NCBI RefSeq assembly: GCF_946478885.1
Contig: NZ_CAMLDX010000028.1
Span: 1 to 36,147 of the forward strand
DNA length: 36,147 nt
Source: an uncultured Bacillus sp.
Lineage (GTDB): Bacteria; Bacillota; Bacilli; Bacillales_B; DSM-18226
Direction: 5' to 3'
Under the pieces are notes generated by a model that was not told the DNA's origin, made no database searches, and worked only from the letters and a program-made list of their open reading frames with translations. The position numbers and the translations under genes are program-made. Positions 6,949 to 16,800 of the stretch are shown here, piece by piece; the stretch's first letter is position 1, and each line of letters starts with the position of its first letter.

Positions 6949-6998
6949 TAGGAAAAAAGCAGAATCATAGATGAAGCCTGATCCATAGTTGACCTTTG

Positions 6999-7032
6999 GG
7001 AATCGGAAAAAATCTTCCGGTTCCATTTTTTT
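6999..7032 (+). terminator. Intrinsic terminator after uspA-like gene
   Basis: GGAATCGGAA pairs with TTCCGGTTCC (10 bp, one G-U) across a 6-nt loop, followed by A and seven T. Confidence 0.85.
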
Positions 7033-7126
7033 GTATGAGCATGACTGGTTTCGGAAAATTCAACAAGTTGTTCTCCGTCAGGCGGACTCTAATCTGTGTC
7101 GCTGGACAAGGCAATCCTGCTTTTCT

Positions 7127-8002
7127 TTAACACTGCGGTTCAATATGAATATTCGAATCTTGGACCTCATGTTCCTGAAATAATCGTTCCTCTACATCCT
7201 CGGCAATCTGGTGACCTTCGACAATCGTTAAGGTCGGTTCTACAAAGATCGTGGCATCCACGATCGTCCGGTTGCCGTGCAAACGGGCTTTAATGTCCTT
7301 GACTAATTTCACACCGGGTGTTTGATTAATAGTATCTTCTATTTCCTGCAGCTTTTGCACCTCGAATGCATCCGTTAAATCCAGTGAGGCTTCCTTGAAG
7401 ATACTCCATGCTGTACGGCAAATCATCAATCCAACCAGAATTGCTGCCAATGGATCAAGCCAGCGGAGTCCAAAATAGGTGCCAATGATCCCGATCGCTG
7501 CTCCGATGCTGACAAGGGCATCCGAGCGGTTATCCTGAGCTGCGGAATAAAGTGCTTTACTGTTAAGCTTTTTGGACAGCTTGAGGTTATAGATATAGAC
7601 GCCAAACATAAAAGCGGCAGAAAGTAAGGCAACAAAGGCAGTTAAAAAATTCGGGCTACCTTCATCCGAACGGTAAAAGGATTGAACAGATTGAGAAATG
7701 ACCTGAAAGCCAACAGCAAACATAATTAAAGCAGCGATTAACGAAGCAATGGTTTCTGCTCTGGAATGTCCATATCGATGATTTTCATCAGGCGGTTTTT
7801 GTGAAATTCGTAAGCCGATTAACACTGCAATCGAGGCAATAATATCTGTTAAATTATTTAACCCATCTGCTTGCAATGCATCCGAATGACCCAGTGTTCC
7901 AGCTGTCAATTTGATGCCTGATAAGAAGATATAAGCAGAAATACTAATCCAAGCACCTTTTTCAGCCTTTTTTAAATTCGATTCCCACATAGAATCCCCC
8001 AT
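7127..8002 (-). CDS. CDF-family cation exporter, manganese type
   Basis: This 291-aa inner-membrane protein has about six helices and a cytosolic C-terminal domain (about 208-291), like B. subtilis MneS (YeaB) and MneP (YdfM). The helix-2 metal site is Asn49-x3-Asp53 (in ADGLNNLTD) and the helix-5 site is Asp157-x3-Asp161 (DNRSD). The N/D-x3-D plus D-x3-D pattern marks the Mn-type branch of the cation diffusion facilitators, unlike the H-x3-D of the neighbouring zinc-type exporter. It also has the inter-helix stretch KPPDENHRYGHSRAET. Function is predicted as proton-driven Mn(II) export. The start at 8002 has AGAAGG upstream; ATG at 7990, with GGGGGA, is an alternative. It is transcribed away from czcD. 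Confidence 0.87.
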   Translation of the reverse strand: MGDSMWESNLKKAEKGAWISISAYIFLSGIKLTAGTLGHSDALQADGLNNLTDIIASIAVLIGLRISQKPPDENHRYGHSRAETIASLIAALIMFAVGFQVISQSVQSFYRSDEGSPNFLTAFVALLSAAFMFGVYIYNLKLSKKLNSKALYSAAQDNRSDALVSIGAAIGIIGTYFGLRWLDPLAAILVGLMICRTAWSIFKEASLDLTDAFEVQKLQEIEDTINQTPGVKLVKDIKARLHGNRTIVDATIFVEPTLTIVEGHQIAEDVEERLFQEHEVQDSNIHIEPQC

Positions 8003-8136
8003 TTATACCTTCTCTCATTTTCTCAATTAGTATCTATTTTTTTGCCAAATTTTATACTGCGCTCCAGCCATGAACAAAGCGGATAACGGAAACAAAAATA
8101 ATTATAATAAAAATGAGAAAAATAGTTAAAAATCAG

Positions 8137-8192
8137 TTGAACTTTTTGCACTTCTATTTCATAATATATATATGAACATATATTCATATATA
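8137..8192 (+). promoter_or_regulatory. czcD promoter with ArsR-family (CzrA-like) operator
   Basis: TTGAAC (8137-8142), 17-bp spacer, CATAAT (8160-8165). Immediately downstream, 8167-8192 is a 26-bp palindrome with one mismatched pair, centred on TGAA-N6-TTCA (8173-8186). This is the half-site arrangement of zinc-sensing ArsR/SmtB repressors. It covers the transcription start, so repression by the CzrA-like protein encoded at the far end of czcD is expected, with relief by zinc. Confidence 0.8.
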
Positions 8193-8208
8193 GAAAGAAG
8201 GCGGTAGA

Positions 8209-9135
8209 ATGGGACATCATCATGGTCACCAACACGCGCATCATGGTCACTCACACGGCCATACCGGAAATAAAAAAGCGCTGTTTTCAGCCTTTTTGCT
8301 CATTTCCCTCTTTATGATTGTAGAGGTTATCGGAGGAGTGGTTACCAACAGCCTTGCGCTTCTATCGGATGCCGGTCATATGCTGAGTGATGCTGTGGCA
8401 TTAGGGTTGAGTTTTTTTGCTCTACAGCTTGGCGAAAAAAAAGCCTCCCAATCCAAAACATTTGGCTACAGAAGATTTGAAATTATTGCGGCCTCGCTCA
8501 ATGGGTTGGCGTTAATTCTGATTGCACTGTACATTTTATATGAAGCCTCTCAGCGCTTTCTGAATCCGCCAGAGGTTCAAAGCAGCGGGATGCTGGTGAT
8601 TTCTATTATTGGGTTAATCGTCAATATTGCAGCAGCAAGGATGTTGATGGGTGGCGATAAAGATGAAAATTTAAATGTAAGAAGTGCTTTTCTTCATGTG
8701 ATCGGAGATATGCTAGGCTCGATTGGGGCTATTGTAGCCGCCTTGTTCATGATTTTCTTTGGCTGGAGTCTTGCTGACCCAATCGCCAGCGTCGTAGTGG
8801 CTATCTTGATTATGGTCAGTGGCTGGAGAGTAACAAAGGATTCTTTTCATATCCTAATGGAAGGAGCTCCTGATCAATTTGATCTCGATGATGTGAAATC
8901 GGAATTGTTAACCATTCCGCATGTGATCGAAGTACATGATCTCCATATCTGGTCCATTACATCCGGAATGCCGATGCTGAGCTGTCATATTGTCATTGAA
9001 GCAGCAGGCATTCATGACACCATTCTGCTGGAGGCGCAGACGATCTTGCATGATCATTTTGGGATCGAGCATAGCACTCTCCAGGTAGAAAATAATCAAA
9101 ATGGATGTCCGAACCCGCATCAAAGCTGTAATTAA
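8209..9135 (+). CDS. czcD: Zinc-type cation diffusion facilitator CzcD
   Basis: A 308-aa membrane exporter of Zn(II), probably also Co(II) or Cd(II). The N-terminus is extremely His-rich (eleven His in the first 18 residues), a likely metal-capturing cytosolic tail. Two H-x3-D zinc sites are seen, in helix 2 ([13 protein letters not shown]) and helix 5 ([11 protein letters not shown]). Six helices are followed by a cytosolic ferredoxin-like domain with [21 protein letters not shown]. The start has GAAGGCGG upstream. The gene is convergent with the arsR-type gene and shares four bases with it. Its promoter carries the palindromic operator at 8167-8192, so induction by zinc is expected. Confidence 0.95.
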   Translation: MGHHHGHQHAHHGHSHGHTGNKKALFSAFLLISLFMIVEVIGGVVTNSLALLSDAGHMLSDAVALGLSFFALQLGEKKASQSKTFGYRRFEIIAASLNGLALILIALYILYEASQRFLNPPEVQSSGMLVISIIGLIVNIAAARMLMGGDKDENLNVRSAFLHVIGDMLGSIGAIVAALFMIFFGWSLADPIASVVVAILIMVSGWRVTKDSFHILMEGAPDQFDLDDVKSELLTIPHVIEVHDLHIWSITSGMPMLSCHIVIEAAGIHDTILLEAQTILHDHFGIEHSTLQVENNQNGCPNPHQSCN

Positions 9136-9455
9136 TGATGTGCATGTTCGATGGTTTTTTGGAGAATATCCATGACGTGTTCATCGTCATGGGAATAGTA
9201 TAAAGTTGTGCCCTCTCGTCGAAATTTGACGAGACGTAAATTTTTCAGGAATCTCAGTTGATGTGAAACTGTTGATTGCAGCAGTGATAGCTTCTCGGCA
9301 ATTTCATTGACCGAATGTTCTCCTTGAAAAAGCAGATGGAGTATCCGGATACGTGTCGGATCAGATAATGCTTTAAACGTCTGGGCGACAATAAATAAGG
9401 TTTCTTCATCTAAATCCTGCACAACAGCAGCCGGCTGTTTTTCTTTTTCTTCCAT
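9132..9455 (-). CDS. ArsR-family zinc-responsive repressor (CzrA-like)
   Basis: This winged-helix repressor has 107 aa with the ATG at 9455, which stands nine bases after GGAGG; a TTG at 9464 in the same frame abuts the ribosome binding site and is less likely. Core motifs are [11 protein letters not shown] and the recognition helix region [19 protein letters not shown]. The C-terminal helix carries D-x-H-x10-H-x2-H (about 91, 93, 104 and 107), the alpha-5 zinc site of CzrA/SmtB. The Cys pair of arsenic or cadmium sensors (CxC near alpha-3) is absent. It should repress czcD, and perhaps itself, when zinc is low. A TATAAT on the minus strand at 9481-9476 may be its -10 box. Confidence 0.93.
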   Translation of the reverse strand: MEEKEKQPAAVVQDLDEETLFIVAQTFKALSDPTRIRILHLLFQGEHSVNEIAEKLSLLQSTVSHQLRFLKNLRLVKFRREGTTLYYSHDDEHVMDILQKTIEHAHH

Positions 9456-9500
9456 CGTAATCAACCTCCTTCCATTATTATAACGAAAAAGATAGCAGAT

Positions 9501-9542
9501 AAAAAATCATGAATGCTGTAGGAGGATTCATGATTTTTTTTT
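9501..9542. terminator. Bidirectional terminator upstream of arsR
   Basis: A perfect 14-bp inverted repeat (aaaaaatcatgaat at 9501-9514, its complement at 9526-9539) with T-runs on both strands. Its position between divergent genes is unusual: it may insulate them, or lie in the arsR leader if that promoter is further right. Confidence 0.75.
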
Positions 9543-9582
9543 GAGATTTCTTTACAATTTTTCGAACGAGAAAGCCCATCAA

Positions 9583-9656
9583 GGTCTATAGACCGCCTTT
9601 AGGTTTATAATAAAACATGTTATAGTTAAATAAAATATGTCTAAAGCTATAGACAT
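9583..9656 (+). promoter_or_regulatory. Palindromic operator-like sites before the CNNM gene
   Basis: GGTCTATAGACC (9583-9594) is a perfect 12-bp palindrome. A second site, ATGTCTA-N6-TAGACAT (9637-9656), uses the same TCTA/TAGA half-sites with different spacing. A consensus TATAAT stands at 9606-9611, with the first palindrome at the place of its -35 box. Two sites bracketing a -10 box suggest a dedicated regulator; I cannot name it. Confidence 0.45.
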
Positions 9657-9733
9657 GGAATGAGAATATTTTACACAAGGTATGTTTGAATTATAAGGGA
9701 GGTGAACCCTCGTTTTATCAAGAGGGGGACTTG

Positions 9734-11065
9734 TTGGACGGGTTTAAGTTGTTTGTACTATTTATATTAATTGCCTTAACGGCTTTTTTTGTTGCAGCAG
9801 AGTTTTCGATTATCCGTGTCAGAGGGACAAGGATCAGTCAGCTCGTAGAAGAAGGAAATAAAAAGGCAATGGCAGCACAAAAGGTGCTCACCCATTTGGA
9901 TGAATATTTATCAACCTGTCAATTAGGAATAACCATCACAGCATTGGGAATTGGGTGGCTTGGAGAGCCAACTGTTGCTCACATTTTTAAAGATCTATTT
10001 GCCAGTTTGGATATTGCTCCAGCGTTATCCAAAACCCTTGCTGTTATACTCGCTTTTATGATTATTACTTTTCTGAACGTAGTAGTGGGAGAATTAGCGC
10101 CGAAATCCTTTGCGATTCAAAAAAGCGAACAGCTGACACTAAGGATTGCTAAGCCGTTAATTTGGTTTAACCGTCTAACGTATCCGATTGTTTGGTCGAT
10201 GAACCATTCTGCGCGATTCATCACTGGGCTTTTCGGTTACAAAACGGTCTCGGAAAATGAATTGTCACGTTCTGAAGAGGAGCTACGGATCATTCTTTCA
10301 GAAAGCTATGAAAGCGGTGAAATCAATCAATCAGAATATAAATATGTAACCAATATCTTTGATTTTGATGAACGTGTTGCAAAGGAGATTATGGTACCAC
10401 GGACAGAGATGGTGACAATCTCTGTTAATGACAGTAAGGAAAAGATTCTTAGTATTATGGATCAGGAGAAATATACCCGTTATCCGGTCGTCGAAGATGG
10501 CGATAAGGATAATATTATCGGGATTGTTCATATGAAGGATTTATTAACGGCATGGATTGACCGCCAAAATGCTCCGCTAAAGGATTTTATTAAACCGACT
10601 ATCAGTGTCATTGAAACAATTCCAATTCATGATCTTTTGCTTCTGTTGCAGAAGGAACGGAGCTATGTAGCTATTCTTCTTGATGAGTATGGAGGAACGG
10701 CTGGAATGGTCACAATGGAGGATATGGTGGAAGAAATTGTCGGAGAAATTCGAGATGAGTTTGATGCGGATGAGATTCCGGAAATTCGGAAAAAGGGTGA
10801 GGATCATTATATATTAGATGCAAAGCTCCTCATTTCGGAAGTGAATGATCTGTTGGGAATTCATCTGGATGAGGAAGACGTTGATACGATCGGGGGCTGG
10901 TTCTTAAACCAAACCTATGATGTAAAGCTTGGGGATAGCATAGAAGCTGACGGCTATTTGTTTACAATAAGCGAGATAGATGAACACCACATTATTTTTA
11001 TTGAAGTGAAAAAAGAGGCACCTGCAGGAGTAGATAATGAAATAGAAGAAGCTCGTCCATCCTAA
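9734..11065 (+). CDS. CNNM/CorC-family membrane protein (hemolysin-like, CBS pair)
   Basis: The 443-aa protein has the order CNNM transmembrane domain (about 1-180), CBS pair (about 195-325) and C-terminal CorC_HlyC domain (about 345-430). Family signs are FFVAAEFSIIRVR, TCQLGITITALGIGWLGE, GELAPKSFAIQ and VPRTEMVTISV. The closest model I recall is B. subtilis YhdP (MpfA), a magnesium exporter; transport of Mg(II) or Co(II) is inferred, not shown. TTG at 9734 is preferred, after GAGGGGG, because the family begins at this point (LDGFKLFVLFILIAL). A TTG at 9686, after AAGG, would add 16 residues and cannot be ruled out. It is probably monocistronic. Confidence 0.9.
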   Translation: MDGFKLFVLFILIALTAFFVAAEFSIIRVRGTRISQLVEEGNKKAMAAQKVLTHLDEYLSTCQLGITITALGIGWLGEPTVAHIFKDLFASLDIAPALSKTLAVILAFMIITFLNVVVGELAPKSFAIQKSEQLTLRIAKPLIWFNRLTYPIVWSMNHSARFITGLFGYKTVSENELSRSEEELRIILSESYESGEINQSEYKYVTNIFDFDERVAKEIMVPRTEMVTISVNDSKEKILSIMDQEKYTRYPVVEDGDKDNIIGIVHMKDLLTAWIDRQNAPLKDFIKPTISVIETIPIHDLLLLLQKERSYVAILLDEYGGTAGMVTMEDMVEEIVGEIRDEFDADEIPEIRKKGEDHYILDAKLLISEVNDLLGIHLDEEDVDTIGGWFLNQTYDVKLGDSIEADGYLFTISEIDEHHIIFIEVKKEAPAGVDNEIEEARPS

Positions 11066-11096
11066 CATCGGATTTTTCTACTAAGAAATTGCGAGG

Positions 11097-11125
11097 TTGT
11101 GTCCTATTGTATTACGAACTATAAT
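11097..11125 (+). promoter_or_regulatory. Promoter upstream of csbA
   Basis: TTGTGT (11097-11102), 17-bp spacer, TATAAT (11120-11125): a plausible SigA promoter about 110 bases before csbA. I looked for a SigB box, known for csbA in B. subtilis, and did not find a clear one. Confidence 0.55.
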
Positions 11126-11238
11126 AGTAATGACCAGCAGAAAGTTGGCTTTATCGAATCGGCATATCTGCTATCCAATCAAAGGGAAAAAAATCTCCCG
11201 TTGATTCCTTACGAGTCGGAAAAAAGAGGGTGTCTTAA

Positions 11239-11472
11239 GTGGTATTAAAGTATTTATGCGCTTTTGTATTACCATGTCTGATTGTAATTTTATTTGCCAG
11301 AGTGACCTATAACCGGATTCTGGCCTTAGTATTGACAGTGGCTCTTATTGCCGGCTCGGTCTATAAAGGGTATACTGATTCGCTTGCCTTGATCGTTATA
11401 GATGCCTTTTCTCTGACAGTCGGTTTTTGGTATGCGGAGAAAATTAAGAAAAGAGCGAAGCAGCAACCTTAA
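11239..11472 (+). CDS. csbA: CsbA-like small membrane protein
   Basis: A 77-aa integral membrane protein with three hydrophobic stretches. The segments LPCLIVILFARVTYN and YKGYTD, with IDAFSLTVGFWYA near the end, match my memory of B. subtilis CsbA, a general-stress protein of unknown biochemical role encoded just before uvrB, as here. The GTG start has GAGGGTG about eight bases upstream. In B. subtilis csbA is SigB-controlled; no convincing SigB promoter is visible here, and a SigA-like promoter stands at 11097-11125. Confidence 0.85.
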   Translation: MVLKYLCAFVLPCLIVILFARVTYNRILALVLTVALIAGSVYKGYTDSLALIVIDAFSLTVGFWYAEKIKKRAKQQP

Positions 11473-11568
11473 CAGTATCTTTATGAGACTCTGTCTCCTG
11501 TGAGAGTCGTTCTCCGACCCTTTATAATTACATCATATAGTGATAGATGACGATAATATAGAAGAAAA

Positions 11569-11690
11569 AAAGGGCTGTCCCATAAGGTGTCAGGCATCCA
11601 CAATTGATCTATATCCAGTGCAGATTTTATGCAAATTGATATGGATCCTGTATGGTGGTGTCTGACACCTTTGTTTTGGGAAGGCACCTT
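11569..11690. repeat. Compound inverted repeat with GGTGTCAGGCA/TGACACC ends
   Basis: TCCCATAAGGTGTCAG (11578-11593) is an imperfect inverted copy of the stretch ending CTGACACCTTTGTTTTGGGA (to about 11681). The right arm contains the 13-bp palindrome GGTGTCTGACACC (11657-11669). The inside can also fold (TATCC with GGATA around a 25-nt loop). The same GTGTCAGGCAC core recurs in the his-operon terminator at 29602-29651, so this appears to be a dispersed palindromic element. It ends in GGCACCTTTTT and may act as a terminator for csbA. With the short flanks it fills the 370-base csbA-uvrB gap. Confidence 0.65.
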
Positions 11691-11697
11691 TTTAAAT

Positions 11698-11749
11698 AGA
11701 ACTTTTGTTCGTTTTTCGTAGTTTATTTTTGAATTATTTGTGGTAGAAT
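11698..11749 (+). promoter_or_regulatory. LexA box and promoter of uvrBA
   Basis: AGAACTTTTGTTCG (11698-11711) matches the Bacillus SOS box CGAAC-N4-GTTCG at all but the first base. It is followed by an extended -10, TGGTAGAAT (11741-11749). LexA bound here would overlap or precede the -35 region, so uvrBA should be DNA-damage inducible. A hairpin ATCTGCCA/TGGCAGAT (11781-11807) lies in the untranslated leader. Confidence 0.8.
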
Positions 11750-11843
11750 GGTTTATATGTAAATGAGAGGATTCGGCATAATCTGCCATGGAGACCATTT
11801 GGCAGATCAGATAGAGCAGCAATATGGACGGGGGGAAGCATGA

Positions 11844-13823
11844 TTGAAAGATCAATTTGAATTAGTTTCAAAATATTCACCGCAAGGGGATCAGCCTAAG
11901 GCCATTGAACAAATTGTAGAAGGAATTCGGAAGGGAAAACGCCATCAAACCCTGCTTGGAGCAACCGGGACAGGAAAAACCTTTACGATTTCGAACGTGA
12001 TTAAGGAAGTCAACAAGCCAACTCTGATTATTGCCCATAACAAAACTCTCGCCGGGCAGCTATACAGTGAATTTAAAGAGTTTTTTCCTAACAATGCTGT
12101 TGAATATTTTGTTAGCTATTATGATTATTACCAGCCTGAAGCATATGTGCCGCAGACAGATACCTTTATCGAAAAGGATGCCAGCATCAATGATGAAATT
12201 GACAAGTTGCGCCACTCGGCAACTTCCGCTTTGTTCGAACGCAAGGATGTTATCATCATTGCCAGTGTTTCCTGCATCTACGGCTTAGGTTCGCCTGAGG
12301 AATATCGCGATCTCGTATTATCGCTAAGAACCGGTATGGAAATCGAGCGGAACCAGCTGTTGCGCCGTCTTGTTGATATTCAGTACGACCGTAATGATGT
12401 GAATTTTATCCGCGGGACATTCAGAGTGCGTGGGGATGTGGTAGAGATTTTTCCAGCCTCCAGGGATGAGCATTGTATTCGAGTGGAATTCTTTGGGGAT
12501 GAAATTGACCGCATTCGTGAAGTGGATGCCTTGACAGGAGAAATCATTGGGGAGCGTGAGCATGTGGCTATTTTCCCGGCTTCCCACTTCGTTACTCGTG
12601 AGGAAAAGATGCAGCTGGCCATCGTGAATATTGAAAAGGAATTGGAAGAGCGCCTTGCTGGATTAAGGGAAAATGATAAATTACTTGAGGCTCAGCGGCT
12701 TGAGCAGCGGACACGCTACGACTTGGAAATGATGAGAGAAATGGGCTTCTGCTCAGGTATTGAAAACTACTCCCGTCATTTGACATTAAGACCTCCAGGG
12801 TCTACTCCCTATACTCTCCTAGACTACTTTCCAGATGATTTCTTAATCGTGATTGATGAGTCACATGTGACGTTGCCGCAGATTCGCGGGATGTATAATG
12901 GGGACAGGGCGAGAAAACAGGTTCTGGTAGATCATGGATTCCGCTTGCCATCCGCAATGGATAATCGTCCGTTAACCTTTGAAGAATTTGAAAAGCATAT
13001 TAAGCAAATTGTCTATGTATCGGCAACACCAGGTCAATACGAACAGGAGCATTCGCCGAAAATGGTGGAACAGATTATCCGTCCAACAGGACTTCTGGAT
13101 CCAATTATTTCTGTACGTCCAATTGAAGGGCAGATCGATGATTTAATCGCCGAAATCCATGAACACGTGGCGAAAAATGAGCGTATCTTAGTTACAACCC
13201 TAACCAAGAAAATGTCCGAGGATTTAACCGATTATTTAAAAGAGATTGGGATAAAGGTTCAGTACCTTCATTCCGAGGTTAAAACACTAGAACGGATCGA
13301 AATCATTCGCGAACTCCGCTTGGGAACCTATGATGTATTGATCGGGATTAACTTGCTTAGGGAAGGGCTCGATATTCCAGAAGTTTCATTAGTGGCCATC
13401 CTTGATGCAGATAAGGAAGGCTTCCTGCGTTCCGAGCGATCTCTTATTCAAACGATTGGTCGTGCTGCCCGTAATGCGAACGGAATGGTTATTATGTATG
13501 GCGATAGAATAACAAATTCGATGGAGATCGCTATAAATGAAACGAAAAGACGCCGTGCGATTCAGGAAGAGTATAACCGCAAACATGGTATCATACCGAA
13601 AACGATCCAAAAGGATATTCGTGACGCAATTCGCGCAACACATGCGGCGGAGGAACAGGAAGAATATCAACCTTCTGCAAAATACAAGAAGCTGTCCAAG
13701 AAGGAAAAGGACGAATTTATTATGAATATGGAAAAAGAGATGAAAGAAGCAGCAAAAGCCCTCAATTTCGAACGTGCGGCAGAGCTTCGTGATCTTATTT
13801 TAGAGCTGAAAGCGGAGGGATGA
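11844..13823 (+). CDS. uvrB: Excinuclease ABC subunit B
   Basis: UvrB (659 aa, full length) is the damage-verifying helicase-like subunit of nucleotide excision repair. It is loaded by UvrA and then recruits UvrC. Walker A is GATGTGKT (39-46); the beta-hairpin region [19 protein letters not shown], the DESH Walker B ([11 protein letters not shown]) and motif VI (QTIGRAARN) are all present. The UVR motif that contacts UvrC closes the protein (about 623-657). TTG is the start: GGGGGGAAG lies just upstream and the N-terminus [11 protein letters not shown] matches B. subtilis. uvrA follows six bases later in the same operon. Confidence 0.98.
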   Translation: MKDQFELVSKYSPQGDQPKAIEQIVEGIRKGKRHQTLLGATGTGKTFTISNVIKEVNKPTLIIAHNKTLAGQLYSEFKEFFPNNAVEYFVSYYDYYQPEAYVPQTDTFIEKDASINDEIDKLRHSATSALFERKDVIIIASVSCIYGLGSPEEYRDLVLSLRTGMEIERNQLLRRLVDIQYDRNDVNFIRGTFRVRGDVVEIFPASRDEHCIRVEFFGDEIDRIREVDALTGEIIGEREHVAIFPASHFVTREEKMQLAIVNIEKELEERLAGLRENDKLLEAQRLEQRTRYDLEMMREMGFCSGIENYSRHLTLRPPGSTPYTLLDYFPDDFLIVIDESHVTLPQIRGMYNGDRARKQVLVDHGFRLPSAMDNRPLTFEEFEKHIKQIVYVSATPGQYEQEHSPKMVEQIIRPTGLLDPIISVRPIEGQIDDLIAEIHEHVAKNERILVTTLTKKMSEDLTDYLKEIGIKVQYLHSEVKTLERIEIIRELRLGTYDVLIGINLLREGLDIPEVSLVAILDADKEGFLRSERSLIQTIGRAARNANGMVIMYGDRITNSMEIAINETKRRRAIQEEYNRKHGIIPKTIQKDIRDAIRATHAAEEQEEYQPSAKYKKLSKKEKDEFIMNMEKEMKEAAKALNFERAAELRDLILELKAEG

Positions 13824-13829
13824 GCATTT

Positions 13830-16691
13830 ATGGCGATGGATAAGTTGATTGTAAAAGGTGCCAGAGTTCATAATCTGAAAAATATTGATGTTACAATTCC
13901 AAGAGATAAATTAGTTGTCTTAACAGGGCTTTCTGGATCAGGAAAGTCCTCACTTGCGTTCGATACGATCTACGCGGAAGGGCAGCGAAGATATGTTGAA
14001 TCGCTGTCTTCCTATGCCCGGCAGTTTCTCGGACAGATGGATAAGCCAGATGTTGATTCAATTGAGGGGCTGTCGCCGGCTATCTCGATCGACCAGAAAA
14101 CAACAAGCCGAAATCCGCGCTCAACCGTCGGGACCGTTACGGAAATATATGATTATTTTCGTCTCCTGTATGCCAGGGTGGGCCACCCGACATGTCCGGA
14201 ACACGGGATTGAGATATCTGCGCAAACGATTGAACAAATGGTCGACCGGATTCTTACTTATCCGGAAAAAACAAGAATTCAAATCTTGTCTCCGGTTATC
14301 TCAGGCAGAAGGGGAGCACACGTGAAGGTCCTTGAGGATATTAAAAAACAAGGCTATGTCCGTGTCCGCATCGACGGAGATATCTATGATTTAAGTGAAG
14401 ATATCCAATTGGAAAAAAATAAAAAGCATACTATTGAGGTCATTGTGGATCGGATTGTTGTGAAGGATGGGGTTTCCGCCCGCCTTTCTGATTCACTTGA
14501 AGCGGCCTTGAAGCTTGGAGAAGGCAATACAATCGTTGATGTGATGGGTGAGGAGGAACTGTTGTTCAGTGAAAACCATGCTTGTCCGATTTGCGGGTTT
14601 TCCATTCCTGTTCTTGAACCGAGGATGTTTTCCTTTAATAATCCATTTGGGGCTTGCCCGGAATGCGATGGTCTTGGAATGAAGAAAAAGGTCGATGTCG
14701 ATCTGGTAATTCCGAATAAGGAACTATCTTTGAAGGAGCATGCGATTGCCCCGTGGGAACCGACAAGCTCGCAATATTATCCGCAGCTGTTGGAATGTGT
14801 CTGCCATCATTATGGTATTGATATGAATATCCCGGTGAAGGATATCCCAGAACATTTAATGAATAAAATTCTTTATGGATCAGATGGGGAAAAAATTCAT
14901 TTCCGCTATGAGAGTGATTTTGGACAAATTCGTGAAAATGACATTGAATTTGAAGGGGTTTTGAATAATATCGAGCGCCGCTACCGGGAGACAAGCTCCG
15001 ATTGGATCCGGGAGCAAATGGAAAAATATATGGCGGAGCGCCCGTGTCATTCCTGCAAAGGTAATCGTCTGAAAAAAGAAGCATTGGCTGTATTAATTAA
15101 TGGAAAACAGATTGCAGAGATTACTGATCTCTCGATTGTCGAGGCTTTGGATTTTTTCAATGCTTTGAAACTATCGGAAAAAGAAATGCAGATTGCTAAA
15201 TTAATCTTACGTGAAATCAACGAACGCTTGGGCTTTCTGAAAAATGTCGGCCTTGATTATCTGACATTAAGCCGTGCAGCAGGAACGCTTTCCGGCGGAG
15301 AAGCGCAGCGGATAAGGCTGGCGACTCAGATTGGTTCCCGTCTGACAGGTGTACTCTATATTTTAGACGAACCGTCAATTGGTCTGCATCAGCGGGATAA
15401 TGACCGTCTGATCGCCTCACTGCAGGAAATGCGGGATATTGGGAATACATTAATTGTCGTAGAGCATGATGAGGATACGATGCTCTCGGCAGATTATTTG
15501 ATTGATGTCGGACCGGGAGCCGGGGTTCATGGCGGACAGATTATCTCTGCCGGAACACCGGAAGAGGTTATGCATGACCCGAATTCCTTAACGGGGCAGT
15601 ATTTATCTGGCAGGAAATTTATCCCGCTGCCAATCGAACGACGCAAGCCAGATGGACGCTATGTTGAGATTAAAGGAGCGCAGGAAAACAACCTGAAAAA
15701 CGTGAATGTTAAATTTCCGCTTGGCCTCTTCATCGCAGTCACAGGGGTATCCGGCTCAGGAAAAAGCAGTTTAATTAATGAAATTCTTCATAAATCATTG
15801 GCACAGCAACTTCAGCGGGCAAAAACACTGCCGGGCAGACACCGTTTAATAAACGGAGTGGAGCATTTAGAAAAAGTCATCGACATTGATCAATCGCCGA
15901 TTGGCCGTTCACCCCGCTCGAATCCTGCTACTTATATTGGAGTGTTTGATGATATCCGCGATGTTTTTGCTGCGACAAATGAAGCAAAGGTGCGTGGCTA
16001 TAAGAAAGGCCGTTTTAGCTTTAATGTCAAAGGTGGAAGATGTGAAGCCTGCCGCGGGGATGGAATTATTAAAATTGAAATGCACTTTTTGCCGGATGTC
16101 TATGTCCCTTGTGAGATGTGTGGCGGAAAACGCTATAACCGTGAAACGCTTGAAGTGAAATATAAAGGCAAAAATATTGCGGAAATTCTCGAAATGACCG
16201 CTGAGAATGCGTTGGAGTTCTTTGAAAATCTGCCAAAAATCAAGCGCAAGCTTCAGACTATTTATGATGTTGGATTGGGGTATGTGAAGCTTGGCCAGCC
16301 GGCAACGACGTTATCAGGCGGGGAAGCACAGCGAGTGAAGCTGGCTTCGGAACTCCACCGCCGAACAAACGGAAAAACCTTGTATATTTTAGATGAGCCG
16401 ACAACCGGCCTGCATGTGGATGATATTTCCCGTCTGCTGGTTGTGCTGCAGCGTCTTGTAGAAAATGGCGATACCGTCCTTGTTATTGAGCATAATCTGG
16501 ATGTCATTAAAACAGCTGATTATATCATTGACCTCGGACCTGAGGGAGGGGATAAAGGCGGTACGATCGTAGCTCATGGGACGCCTGAGGAAGTGGCTGA
16601 AGTAGCCGGATCATACACAGGTAAATATCTAAATCCTATTCTGAAGCGGGATCGCATCCGGATGCAGGAGCAATATGCAGTAACAGACTAA
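13830..16691 (+). CDS. uvrA: Excinuclease ABC subunit A
   Basis: UvrA (953 aa, full length) is the dimeric ABC ATPase that finds bulky DNA lesions and loads UvrB. The two ATP sites are split by inserted domains: Walker A at 33-41 (GLSGSGKSS) and near residue 640 (GVSGSGKSS), with signatures [12 protein letters not shown] and [12 protein letters not shown]. Zinc modules are visible as CPIC...CPEC, CHSC, and CEAC...CEMC. The start ATG has GGAGGG upstream inside the uvrB end. Transcription depends on the uvrB promoter with its LexA box. Confidence 0.98.
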   Translation: MAMDKLIVKGARVHNLKNIDVTIPRDKLVVLTGLSGSGKSSLAFDTIYAEGQRRYVESLSSYARQFLGQMDKPDVDSIEGLSPAISIDQKTTSRNPRSTVGTVTEIYDYFRLLYARVGHPTCPEHGIEISAQTIEQMVDRILTYPEKTRIQILSPVISGRRGAHVKVLEDIKKQGYVRVRIDGDIYDLSEDIQLEKNKKHTIEVIVDRIVVKDGVSARLSDSLEAALKLGEGNTIVDVMGEEELLFSENHACPICGFSIPVLEPRMFSFNNPFGACPECDGLGMKKKVDVDLVIPNKELSLKEHAIAPWEPTSSQYYPQLLECVCHHYGIDMNIPVKDIPEHLMNKILYGSDGEKIHFRYESDFGQIRENDIEFEGVLNNIERRYRETSSDWIREQMEKYMAERPCHSCKGNRLKKEALAVLINGKQIAEITDLSIVEALDFFNALKLSEKEMQIAKLILREINERLGFLKNVGLDYLTLSRAAGTLSGGEAQRIRLATQIGSRLTGVLYILDEPSIGLHQRDNDRLIASLQEMRDIGNTLIVVEHDEDTMLSADYLIDVGPGAGVHGGQIISAGTPEEVMHDPNSLTGQYLSGRKFIPLPIERRKPDGRYVEIKGAQENNLKNVNVKFPLGLFIAVTGVSGSGKSSLINEILHKSLAQQLQRAKTLPGRHRLINGVEHLEKVIDIDQSPIGRSPRSNPATYIGVFDDIRDVFAATNEAKVRGYKKGRFSFNVKGGRCEACRGDGIIKIEMHFLPDVYVPCEMCGGKRYNRETLEVKYKGKNIAEILEMTAENALEFFENLPKIKRKLQTIYDVGLGYVKLGQPATTLSGGEAQRVKLASELHRRTNGKTLYILDEPTTGLHVDDISRLLVVLQRLVENGDTVLVIEHNLDVIKTADYIIDLGPEGGDKGGTIVAHGTPEEVAEVAGSYTGKYLNPILKRDRIRMQEQYAVTD

Positions 16692-16730
16692 CTAGACATT
16701 CGTTATTTCAGCGGATGAAAGGATTATTTT

Positions 16731-16756
16731 TGAAACTTTCTATTTTTTCATTCGTA
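16731..16756 (+). promoter_or_regulatory. SigW-type promoter of yvlB-yvlD
   Basis: TGAAAC (16731-16736), 16-bp spacer, CGTA (16753-16756): a perfect match to the SigW consensus (TGAAAC-N16-CGTA). In B. subtilis the yvlABCD operon belongs to the SigW envelope-stress regulon, which fits. Confidence 0.85.
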
Positions 16757-16800
16757 TGTTTATTATAGGCAGTTTCTCTAGAAAAGGAGGAATAAATATA

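Noticed and set aside
11989..15084. Many long antisense and alternate-frame ORFs within uvrB and uvrA
   Set aside because: They are shadows of strongly conserved coding sequence with no independent start signals.
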